Source: Bacteroides cellulosilyticus
Lineage (GTDB): Bacteria > Bacteroidota > Bacteroidia > Bacteroidales > Bacteroidaceae
Direction: 5' to 3'
DNA: 64,000 nucleotides
Assembly: GCF_020091405.1 (NCBI RefSeq)
Contig: NZ_CP081903.1
Span: 2,232,001 to 2,296,000 of the forward strand
Each line of letters opens with the position of its first letter. Position 1 is the stretch's first letter. Below the pieces are notes generated by a model that did not search any database, was not told the DNA's origin, and saw nothing but the letters and a program-made list of their open reading frames with translations. Below are positions 27,189 through 34,441 of the stretch, piece by piece. Made by a program: the position numbers and the translations under genes.

Positions 27189-28898
27189 ATGAAACGGATA
27201 ATCAGTGTAGTTTGCGTGCTGATCTCCTTGCTGTCGCTTTCGGCACAGGAGACTTATCAGAAGGAGACTTTTATTTCTTCCCGTGGTGATACGTTGCCCT
27301 ATCGCCTGCTGCGTCCCGAAACGGTGAAAACCGGAGAGAAATACCCTTTAGTGCTTTTCCTGCACGGCGCCGGAGAGCGTGGCAACGACAATGAAAGACA
27401 GTTGACGCATGGAGGACAGATGTTCCTTAACCCGGTGAACAGGGAGAAGCATTCCGCATTTGTGCTTGTGCCGCAATGCCCTGTGAGCGGCTATTGGGCA
27501 TATATGGAACGTCCAGCTTCATTCATGCCGGGCGAGATGCCATTGGACGCTCCCCTCACGCCTGTGTTCCGGACGGTGAAAGATTTGCTGGATACCTATC
27601 TTGCAATGCCGCAGGTGGATAAGAACCGTGTTTATATAATAGGGCTCTCCATGGGCGGTATGGGTACGTTTGATATGGCTATCCGTTATCCTGAGATATT
27701 TGCGGCCGCAGTTCCCATTTGCGGAACGGTGAATCCTGCCCGCCTGAAAGCCGCCAAACAGGTGAAGTTCCGCATCTTCCACGGCGATGCCGACAATGTG
27801 GTTACTCCGGAAGGTTCGCGTGCGGCATACAGGGCTTTGAAGGCTGCCGGTGCCGATGTGGAATACATCGAATTCCCCGGTTGCAATCATGGCAGTTGGA
27901 ATCCTGCATTCAATTATCCCGGGTTTATGGAGTGGATATTCAGTCAAAAGAAAACCTCCTGCGATTCTTCGAGGCAAGTGAGTACTTTTGTGGTGTTGCC
28001 CGATACGCAAACCTATCTGGAACAGTGTCCGGAGGTTTTCGACTCGCAGATAGACTGGCTGGTGGCTAACCGCAAGAAGATAGACGCCGTTTTCCAGGTG
28101 GGCGACCTGACGCAGGGTAACTCGCCGACCGAATGGTCGTATATGCAGAAGTCCTTTGCCCGTGTGGAAAAGGCGGGGATACCTTATTCTGTGGTATGGG
28201 GGAACCATGACATCGGCAGCAAGCCGGGCAAGTTCTCGGATGTGCATAATACGACGGTTGCCAATAAGTACTTCCCCCTTTCGTCCTGGCAACAGAGAAA
28301 GTACTGGGGAGCAAGTGCCGATGGTAAGACTTTGGATAACTATTACATAACTTTTAAATCGGGTGGGGCGGACTGGTTGGTGCTGAATATGGAGTTCGGT
28401 CCGCCTGATGAGGCGCTGATGTGGGCGGATTCCGTGGTGAGCATGAATCCTGATAAGTATGTGATACTGAATACGCACGCTTATTTATATAGTGACAGCA
28501 CCTTGCTCGACGGGAAAGACTGGTGGCGCCCGCAAGCATACGGCATTGGCCAGGAACCCGGACGAACCGTGAACGACGGAGCCGGAATCTGGGAGAAGCT
28601 GCTCTCCAAATATCGCAATGTGATTGCCGTCTTCTGCGGTCATATCCTGAAGAGCGGAGTCGGGACACTTGTTTCGACCGGCGAAAGGGGGAATAAGGTG
28701 TATCAGATGCTGGCTAACTTTCAACGTGGTGTGACGGATAGCAAGCTGGGGGGTGAAGGTTATCTCCGTATAGTCACTTTCAACCGGAAGACGAAAGAGA
28801 TTGACGTGAAGACGTATTCCACCTGGAACAAGTCTTTTCATCCGTCCGAACATCATAACTTTACATTTAAGGATGTAGCTTTTGATAGCTATCATTAG
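27189..28898 (+). CDS. Esterase-metallophosphatase fusion
   Basis: 569 residues from the ATG at 27189, with a signal peptide (SLSAQ). Residues about 22-255 form an alpha/beta-hydrolase of the PHB-depolymerase/dienelactone type with nucleophile Ser154 in GLSMGG, Asp in HGDADN (about 202) and His in CNHGSW (about 234). Residues about 262-565 form a calcineurin-like metallophosphatase with full metal-ligand motifs PDTQ (272), GDLTQ (306), GNHD (339-341), NTH (430) and GH (485). Both active sites look intact. It is the last gene of the operon, 46 bp after the GH43-like gene and followed by a terminator. Likely role: removal of acyl and phosphoester groups from the glucan. Confidence 0.85.
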   Translation: MKRIISVVCVLISLLSLSAQETYQKETFISSRGDTLPYRLLRPETVKTGEKYPLVLFLHGAGERGNDNERQLTHGGQMFLNPVNREKHSAFVLVPQCPVSGYWAYMERPASFMPGEMPLDAPLTPVFRTVKDLLDTYLAMPQVDKNRVYIIGLSMGGMGTFDMAIRYPEIFAAAVPICGTVNPARLKAAKQVKFRIFHGDADNVVTPEGSRAAYRALKAAGADVEYIEFPGCNHGSWNPAFNYPGFMEWIFSQKKTSCDSSRQVSTFVVLPDTQTYLEQCPEVFDSQIDWLVANRKKIDAVFQVGDLTQGNSPTEWSYMQKSFARVEKAGIPYSVVWGNHDIGSKPGKFSDVHNTTVANKYFPLSSWQQRKYWGASADGKTLDNYYITFKSGGADWLVLNMEFGPPDEALMWADSVVSMNPDKYVILNTHAYLYSDSTLLDGKDWWRPQAYGIGQEPGRTVNDGAGIWEKLLSKYRNVIAVFCGHILKSGVGTLVSTGERGNKVYQMLANFQRGVTDSKLGGEGYLRIVTFNRKTKEIDVKTYSTWNKSFHPSEHHNFTFKDVAFDSYH

Positions 28899-28919
28899 TC
28901 CCGATAGGTTGACTAAACT

Positions 28920-28994
28920 GCCCCTGTGGAGCTCTCATTCCGTGTATGGCAATTGCCAAAACGTGAAATGACACCTTCACAGGGGCTTTTGTTT
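28920..28994 (+). terminator. Terminator at the end of the PUL operon
   Basis: GCCCCTGTG (28920-28928) pairs with CACAGGGGC (28978-28986), followed by TTTTGTTT. The stem encloses a long loop of about 50 nt. Confidence 0.75.
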
Positions 28995-29050
28995 GGTAGA
29001 GTCTCGCGGTAAGTTACGAACTTTGCTTATCATTTTGAAAGCAAAGAAAT

Positions 29051-29641
29051 ATGAAACCATTACGCACCGTTTTACTACTATCCTTTCTTCTCCTCATGTT
29101 GGGCCTGCAGGCACAAGAGAAGAACGATACCCCTTTCGCTCTCACTACCAATTTTCTCTCATGGGCAACCCTTGCCCCCAATCTCGGAGCCGAAGTTTAT
29201 ATGGGTAAGAAGTGGTCTGTGGCTGCCGATGGCAGCTTGGGTATGTGGGGTTTTTCCCATACCCGGATGGCTACACAAACCTGGAGCGTAGGTGGCGAAG
29301 CCCGCTACTGGCTGCAAACCGGCAACTATGGTTTCCGGCGTACCCATATTGGTGTTTCTATACGTGGCGGAGAGTTCGACAGTAACTTCTTTACCGATGG
29401 CGGACGTCGTGGCAAGGCTCTACTGGCGGGAGTCACTGCGGGTTACCGTTTTATTTTGCGCGGCAACTGGCTGGTAGATGCCGGACTGGGAGTGGGATAT
29501 ATCCATACCCGCTACGACCGCTATTTCTGGAACAAGCGTTTCGGTAAGTATGAGTTTCAGAGCAGCCGCACACGCAATCTTTTCGGACTGACCGACCTGC
29601 ACGTCAGTCTGGTTTACCGTATCTCCCTTAAAAACAGATAA
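29051..29641 (+). CDS. DUF3575 outer-membrane-like protein
   Basis: 196 residues. A signal peptide ends at LQAQ. The rest is beta-rich with alternating patterns and aromatic residues typical of a small outer-membrane barrel: TNFLSWATLAPNLGAEVYMG near the start and LHVSLVYRISLKNR at the end. DUF3575 genes commonly precede Mfa/FimA fimbrillin genes in Bacteroides, as here. It starts the cluster and is 3 bp from the next gene, so the two are co-transcribed. Confidence 0.85.
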   Translation: MKPLRTVLLLSFLLLMLGLQAQEKNDTPFALTTNFLSWATLAPNLGAEVYMGKKWSVAADGSLGMWGFSHTRMATQTWSVGGEARYWLQTGNYGFRRTHIGVSIRGGEFDSNFFTDGGRRGKALLAGVTAGYRFILRGNWLVDAGLGVGYIHTRYDRYFWNKRFGKYEFQSSRTRNLFGLTDLHVSLVYRISLKNR

Positions 29642-29644
29642 TCT

Positions 29645-30547
29645 ATGAAGACCTTCCTGAAATATACTGCCTGCCTGCTCGTAATCGCTGCACTGGCGGG
29701 ATGCAATAAAAAAGAGTTGTACACACATGAAGAATTGTACAACGCCTCTACGTTACTGAAGGTTGACTGGTTGGGCGCCTCTCCGACAGCCTCCACCTTG
29801 CAACTGCATGTGTGGAGCGTCGCTGAGGCCATTGCGGTCGATACTTTATTCTGTTTAGCCTCCGATGCCACAGTGCGTCTGGAATTGCCGGAAGCGGAAT
29901 ATGCAGTCGTTGCCACTCACGATGCCGCCCACATCCGTTTTGATGGCGAATGTTTCTGCCTTGCGACGGATGCCGGAGGATTACTTTCCGAACCGGGTGA
30001 ATTCAGTGCGGGCGCCGGTGTCTTCTGTCCGGTGGCACAGCAGGAAAATACATATGTTCTCCAATTGTTCTCCTTTACCCGGAAGTTGGCGCTCCGTTTC
30101 CGCCTCGACCGTGAGGCGGACGGACGCATAGCTTCCATCAATGCCCGCCTTGGCGGTATGGCTTCCGCCCGCCGGCTGACGGACCGTACGACCACGCGCG
30201 ACGGGGCAGGCATCGTGGAGATAGCCGTGGAGCGTGAAGATGCTTCCGGCATGCGTGCCGCAGATGAGGACGGCATCTTCTTTTCCGGCAGCCGCAATCT
30301 GCTGGGCGTCCATACTAACGAACGGCAAATACTTACCCTGACGCTGCACTACACGAATGGTGAAGAGGAAACGCTGGAACAGGACCTGTCCTCTTACTTG
30401 CAGGATTTCAACAATTACGCTTCCGGTTCTGTGGAAGACCTCACCTTGAATGCCGGGATCACGATTGCCGGGCAGCCGGGAGTATCAGCCACCCTCGGTG
30501 ACTGGAAACCGGGGACGGACAGTGACTTGGATGCAACGGAAAAATGA
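29645..30547 (+). CDS. DUF5119-type lipoprotein of fimbrial operon
   Basis: 300 residues. Lipobox ALAGC; then beta-rich sequence (VDWLGASPTASTLQLHVWS, a segment with paired Cys near FDGECFC). Its place between DUF3575 and fimbrillin genes matches the DUF5119 lipoproteins of Bacteroides fimbrial operons. A structural or anchor role in the fimbria is likely; no catalytic motif is seen. Confidence 0.75.
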   Translation: MKTFLKYTACLLVIAALAGCNKKELYTHEELYNASTLLKVDWLGASPTASTLQLHVWSVAEAIAVDTLFCLASDATVRLELPEAEYAVVATHDAAHIRFDGECFCLATDAGGLLSEPGEFSAGAGVFCPVAQQENTYVLQLFSFTRKLALRFRLDREADGRIASINARLGGMASARRLTDRTTTRDGAGIVEIAVEREDASGMRAADEDGIFFSGSRNLLGVHTNERQILTLTLHYTNGEEETLEQDLSSYLQDFNNYASGSVEDLTLNAGITIAGQPGVSATLGDWKPGTDSDLDATEK

Positions 30548-30605
30548 ATGGGTGACGAGCTACAAGTGACGAGCTACGAGCTACAAGTTTAATAAAATCA
30601 TAGAT

Positions 30606-32273
30606 ATGAAGAAATACCATTTACACCTTGCAAGCCTCTTACTGCCTTTCTGCCTGTTGGCGGGCGGTTGCAGTGAAGAGCGTGCGGAAGGCGACGCTCC
30701 GGAAGCTCCGGTGGCAGTCAGCCTGACGGCAGGCATCGGAGACATTACGGTGACGCGTGTTGCTGACGGAAAGTGGGAGGCAGGCGATGCCATAGGCCTC
30801 TGCATGAATGCTGCCGGAAGCACAACGACCTCCAATGCAGTCTTTAACTACCGCTACTCCGTGGTCGCGGCCGGTTCCGGGGGCAAATTGCAGCCGGAGG
30901 ACGAAGCCAATACCGCCTATTTCCCTGCAGACGGCTCACAGGTAGATTTTCTGGCTTACCACCCTTACGCGGCCGGAGCACTGACAGAAGACTTCCATCT
31001 GCCCGTAGATGTCAGCCACCAGCCGGCCACCGACCTGCTGACGGCCCATGCCGATGGCTACAATCGCAACCGTCCTTCCGTAGCGTTGGCTTTCGGCCAT
31101 TGCCTGGTGAAGGTTATGTTCGTATTGAAAGGCAGCGATACTATAGAAGACGCCTTGCTGGCCGGTGCCCGGCTCACCATCAAAGGGATGGACACAAAAG
31201 CCGTCTGTCTGCTGACTGACGGCAGTGTTTCCGGTGCCTCCACACCTCAGGACATTGCTGTTCCGCTTAGTGCTGCGGGTACTTCCGGCACAGCCATCGT
31301 TCTGCCCCGTGCCGCTGCTACGGGTGTCAGCTTTGTGGTGACCCTGGCGGACGGCAAGGAGTATACCGCCACCATGAGCGGAACACAAACGCTGGCAGCC
31401 GGAACGCAGAACACGTTTACCCTGACCTTGCGCGGCACTCCTGAAGAACCGGACGAAGCGGTCATATCCGCTACCATCGAGCCTTGGACGGACGGCATCC
31501 ATACTTCCGCCGACGCTTCACTCGTGGAAGTGAAGACTACGAAGGACGCGGCGGGAGGCACCACCGGCGGCTCCGGCGGCAGCACGCCGGACGCTGGCAG
31601 CGGTTTTAAACCGGGCGATGCTTTCACCCTTTGGGCGCAGCGCATCGAAGGTGCAGGATATGCCTTTACGCTGGGCGATGATAACCGTTGGGGCAGTACC
31701 CCCGTGCTTTACTGGGATGTGCTGAAAGAGGAACAAACCACTTTCTTTGCCCTGCACACTCCGGCAGATGTGCCTTCCGGCAACCGGATGCCCGACCTGC
31801 TGACGGCCCGTGCCACCGCAGAGCGCCTGGCTCCCGTTTCGCTGACTTTCCGCCATCTTGCCGCACAACTGAACGTGGTGCTGAAAGCCGGTGCGGGTAT
31901 GACGCAGCCGGAAGTGGAAACCGCCGTCGTCACCCTGCCGCAAGCTCTTGCCGACTACACGCTGGAAGGCATCACGCTGAAGCCGGGCGACACCCGCAAG
32001 GACATCACGCTGGCGGGCGACAAGGATAAACGGCGGGCATTGCTTGTGCCGCAAACCATTGCCGCAGGCGAAAAACTGCTTGCCCTGACCATCGGCACCC
32101 AACCCTATTACCTGAAAGCGACGGACACGAACGGTGTGTTCGAAAGCGGGAAGAGCTATACCCTGACCGTCACCGTGAACCGCACGGAAGCATCCATGAC
32201 CGTAAGCATCGGCCCGTGGCAGGAGGGGGGAGAGAGTGAAGGGGATGCGGGGATGGAAATAGGTATTAAGTAA
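30606..32273 (+). CDS. Fimbrillin-family lipoprotein with two fimbrillin domains
   Basis: 555 residues. Lipobox LAGGC. Two Mfa-like/fimbrillin domains (about 30-300 and 325-545) share the pattern W.AGDAIGL..., AYFPADG, FLAYHPY, then TDLLTA and a LxFxHxLVKVMF-type strand. They are linked by a Gly/Ser-rich hinge (about 300-325). Pilins of this class are lipoproteins whose N-terminal strand is removed by a surface protease, letting subunits polymerise by strand exchange. The double-domain form suggests an accessory or tip subunit. Codons are G+C rich. Confidence 0.82.
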   Translation: MKKYHLHLASLLLPFCLLAGGCSEERAEGDAPEAPVAVSLTAGIGDITVTRVADGKWEAGDAIGLCMNAAGSTTTSNAVFNYRYSVVAAGSGGKLQPEDEANTAYFPADGSQVDFLAYHPYAAGALTEDFHLPVDVSHQPATDLLTAHADGYNRNRPSVALAFGHCLVKVMFVLKGSDTIEDALLAGARLTIKGMDTKAVCLLTDGSVSGASTPQDIAVPLSAAGTSGTAIVLPRAAATGVSFVVTLADGKEYTATMSGTQTLAAGTQNTFTLTLRGTPEEPDEAVISATIEPWTDGIHTSADASLVEVKTTKDAAGGTTGGSGGSTPDAGSGFKPGDAFTLWAQRIEGAGYAFTLGDDNRWGSTPVLYWDVLKEEQTTFFALHTPADVPSGNRMPDLLTARATAERLAPVSLTFRHLAAQLNVVLKAGAGMTQPEVETAVVTLPQALADYTLEGITLKPGDTRKDITLAGDKDKRRALLVPQTIAAGEKLLALTIGTQPYYLKATDTNGVFESGKSYTLTVTVNRTEASMTVSIGPWQEGGESEGDAGMEIGIK

Positions 32274-32353
32274 TAGGTATTAAGTAATAAGTATTAAGTA
32301 TTGGTGATAAGGTGATTTATAAAATATATAAACTATTAAAACATTTAAAAGAC
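32274..32353. repeat. A+T-rich short-word direct repeats
   Basis: The words TAGGTATTAAGTAA and TAAGTATTAAG repeat between the two fimbrillin genes. The same words form the arms of the hairpin at 43964-44066. No promoter box is clear. Confidence 0.6.
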
Positions 32354-33430
32354 ATGAGAGCAAGTAAGATTTTAGTGGCTACGGCCATGGTAGCTGCTAC
32401 TTTCGCCCTGAGCGCGTGCAGCAACAGTGACGAACCGGAAGTGGTGGACATCACGAAACCGATTAGTCTGGAAATTGGAGTAGGCAACGCAACGCAGACA
32501 CGTGTGGCTATTGTGAACCCTACAGATTTTGAGGCGGGCGATGCCATCGGTATTTATCTGGCAACTGCGGACAAGAATGCCGCTCCGAATGAGAATGATG
32601 CGGTGAGTGCCGAAATCAATGCCGGTAAGGCCGTCAACAACGTGAAGTTTACTAGAACTTCCGGTGGCTGGGACGGTGACATCTATTGGCAAAATACCTC
32701 GCAGTGGCATACGCTGTATGGTTATTACCCATACGACGGTAGCTTGACGGGTACGTCGACGGAAAAAGACGTCACGGTTGCCGCAGACCAGCATGCACAA
32801 GGAACGGTGAGTGGCACCACCAACGTGCCGGGTGCAGGTTATAAGAATGCCGATTACCTGTGGGCAAAGAATACCGCTGTACTGGCAACCACCGGTGCGC
32901 AGCCCATGAATTTGCAGCACATGATGAGCCGCATCGTCATCAAGCTGACGGCAGGCGATGACCTGTCGCAAGATGAATTGGCGGCATTGGCTCCCAGCTT
33001 GAAGATTGTGAATAAGGATGATAGTGGTAATGGGAAAACTCCCCTGAACGGAACGTTCGAAATAAAGGACGGGACAATAGCTGCCACATCATCACCGACA
33101 AAAACAGCGGAGATCACTCCTTATCGTGTAGAAGGTACTGTGTCGGGTGGTACGGATAAAGAATATACCTATTATGCCATCTTGCTGCCGGGCACTTCCT
33201 TTACTAAAGATAAGGACTTCGTACAGCTGAAAGCGGCTGATGAAACCACTTACCTTTATAAGCTGGGGACTGCCAGCGACCTGACTACGGTAGCCGGCAG
33301 TGAGTATACTTTTACTTTAAAGGCCAACAAGACCGGCATCAGCCTGAACAACTTTACAATCAAGAAGTGGAACAACGGTGGTAGTACCAACGGTGGTGCC
33401 GATATGGTGGTTCCCGAGTCTAAGCCTTAA
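32354..33430 (+). CDS. Fimbrillin-family lipoprotein
   Basis: 358 residues from the ATG at 32354; the upstream extension is A+T-rich intergenic sequence without a signal peptide. Lipobox LSAC. The pattern is fimbrillin-like: FEAGDAIGIYLA, DIYWQNTSQWHTLYGYYPYDG, PMNLQHMMSRIVIKLTAGDDL and TFTLKANKTGISLNNFTIKKW. It looks like a single-domain major or minor pilin. It is followed by a strong G+C-rich structure (33487-33542) that probably ends the first half of the cluster. Confidence 0.82.
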   Translation: MRASKILVATAMVAATFALSACSNSDEPEVVDITKPISLEIGVGNATQTRVAIVNPTDFEAGDAIGIYLATADKNAAPNENDAVSAEINAGKAVNNVKFTRTSGGWDGDIYWQNTSQWHTLYGYYPYDGSLTGTSTEKDVTVAADQHAQGTVSGTTNVPGAGYKNADYLWAKNTAVLATTGAQPMNLQHMMSRIVIKLTAGDDLSQDELAALAPSLKIVNKDDSGNGKTPLNGTFEIKDGTIAATSSPTKTAEITPYRVEGTVSGGTDKEYTYYAILLPGTSFTKDKDFVQLKAADETTYLYKLGTASDLTTVAGSEYTFTLKANKTGISLNNFTIKKWNNGGSTNGGADMVVPESKP

Positions 33431-33486
33431 AGACGCTTCTGCTGATTGTAAGCGGTATATCCTCTTTGCAATTTCAGGATAGCCCT

Positions 33487-33542
33487 CCGCCCCGGACGTC
33501 CTGCGTCAAAGTCCGGCGCCGCCCGCTTCGCAACGGGGGCGG
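33487..33542 (+). terminator. G+C-rich structured element after fimbrillin
   Basis: Outer arms CCGCCCC (33487-33493) / GGGGCGG (33536-33542) and an inner hairpin CCGGAC / GTCCGG (33492-33497 / 33511-33516). No T run follows, so it may be a Rho-independent-like end or an mRNA stability element. Confidence 0.5.
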
Positions 33543-33597
33543 AACTAACAAAACAAAAAACGCTCTTTGACATGCTGGAATAACGGATAAGTATTGT

Positions 33598-33605
33598 TAT
33601 CTTTG
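33598..33605 (+). promoter_or_regulatory. Bacteroides -7 box for toxin-antitoxin pair
   Basis: TATCTTTG matches TAnnTTTG about 45 bp before the first gene of the pair, so the pair can be expressed apart from the fimbrial genes. Confidence 0.55.
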
Positions 33606-33649
33606 TCATCATAAAGCATTTAGTGATAGGAAGAAAGGAGACTATGGAT

Positions 33650-33940
33650 ATGAGAACAATAGATTTAGACGCATACCGCAACGAACTGGCGCGGCAGATA
33701 CTCAGTACGGACGACCTGGAAGTGCTGAAGAAGGTGAAGAAGTACTTCGCACGTGTTGCTAAAGTAGAAGACACTGCCGCTGTGGCGGAAGAAAAGGAAG
33801 ACCTTACGCCTTACACGATGGAGGAGATAAACTCTTGGATAGATGAGGGAGAGGCGGAGGAAGAAGCCGGAATACCGGGAATACCCTGGCAGGAGGCAAG
33901 GGCTGATTTGCTAAAGGAATGCCCATGGCTATGCAAGTAA
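33650..33940 (+). CDS. Probable antitoxin of a RelE/ParE-type pair
   Basis: 96 residues from the ATG at 33650, which sits 9 bp after GGAG (33637-33640); an ATG at 33644 is also in frame but too close to it. It is acidic, with a helical N-terminus (DLDAYRNELARQILSTDDLEVLKKVKKYF) and a C-terminal tail rich in Glu and Trp (about 60-96). It has no recognised domain. It overlaps the RelE/ParE-like gene, the common antitoxin-toxin arrangement. The role is inferred from position. Confidence 0.72.
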   Translation: MRTIDLDAYRNELARQILSTDDLEVLKKVKKYFARVAKVEDTAAVAEEKEDLTPYTMEEINSWIDEGEAEEEAGIPGIPWQEARADLLKECPWLCK

Positions 33941-34254
33941 TTTTAAGAAAGAGTGCCAACAGGCAGTTGAAGACTGTCACGATACAAGGAGAAAGATTGT
34001 TTGGAACAATTGTGGCGCAACGCCTTTTCTGTGCTATTGACCATCAGATAGAGTTGCTTGCCGCCAATCCTTATATGGGACATATAGAGCAATTGCTCGA
34101 AGCGCGACGCCTCACTTATCGTTCGCTTGTGATACACGAGCATTTTAAGTTGATATACTATATTGATGAGAAAAAGAGTATCCTCTATATAGTAGCATTA
34201 TGGGATACCCGCCGTGAGCCTTCCGCCTTAGTGCGTGGCATACACAGCAAATAA
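33925..34254 (+). CDS. RelE/ParE-family toxin
   Basis: 109 residues (ATG 33925; 33931 also possible). It has the small beta-alpha RelE/ParE fold: ILRKSANRQLKTV at the start, NPYMGHIEQLLE, YRSLVIHEHFKLIYYI and LYIVALWDTRREP at the end. Toxins of this fold cleave mRNA on ribosomes or poison gyrase; the mode is not visible here. It overlaps the upstream acidic gene by about 16 bp, consistent with coupled translation. Confidence 0.85.
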   Translation: MAMQVILRKSANRQLKTVTIQGERLFGTIVAQRLFCAIDHQIELLAANPYMGHIEQLLEARRLTYRSLVIHEHFKLIYYIDEKKSILYIVALWDTRREPSALVRGIHSK

Positions 34255-34282
34255 TCCCGCAAAGAAATACCCTTACTTTTAT

Positions 34283-34334
34283 CCGTCCCGCCGTTTCGCC
34301 CTTTTCCGCAAGGAAAGGCGAAGCGGCGGGACGG
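34283..34334. repeat. Long G+C-rich hairpin between toxin and fimbrillin-LRR gene
   Basis: Arms 34283-34300 and 34317-34334 are complementary over 18 bp (one G.T pair), and the loop itself pairs around a GCAA tetraloop. No T run follows. Possible terminator, RNA stability element or REP-like unit. Confidence 0.7.
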
Positions 34335-34441
34335 TTCCGTTATTTCCGGTCTCATGTTGAAGCAGCGTTTCCGCACGCCCCCATCCGTACAGATGCCCGG
34401 CGCGCACCGAAAGAGGAAACAATGTAAAAACGAACCATGAT

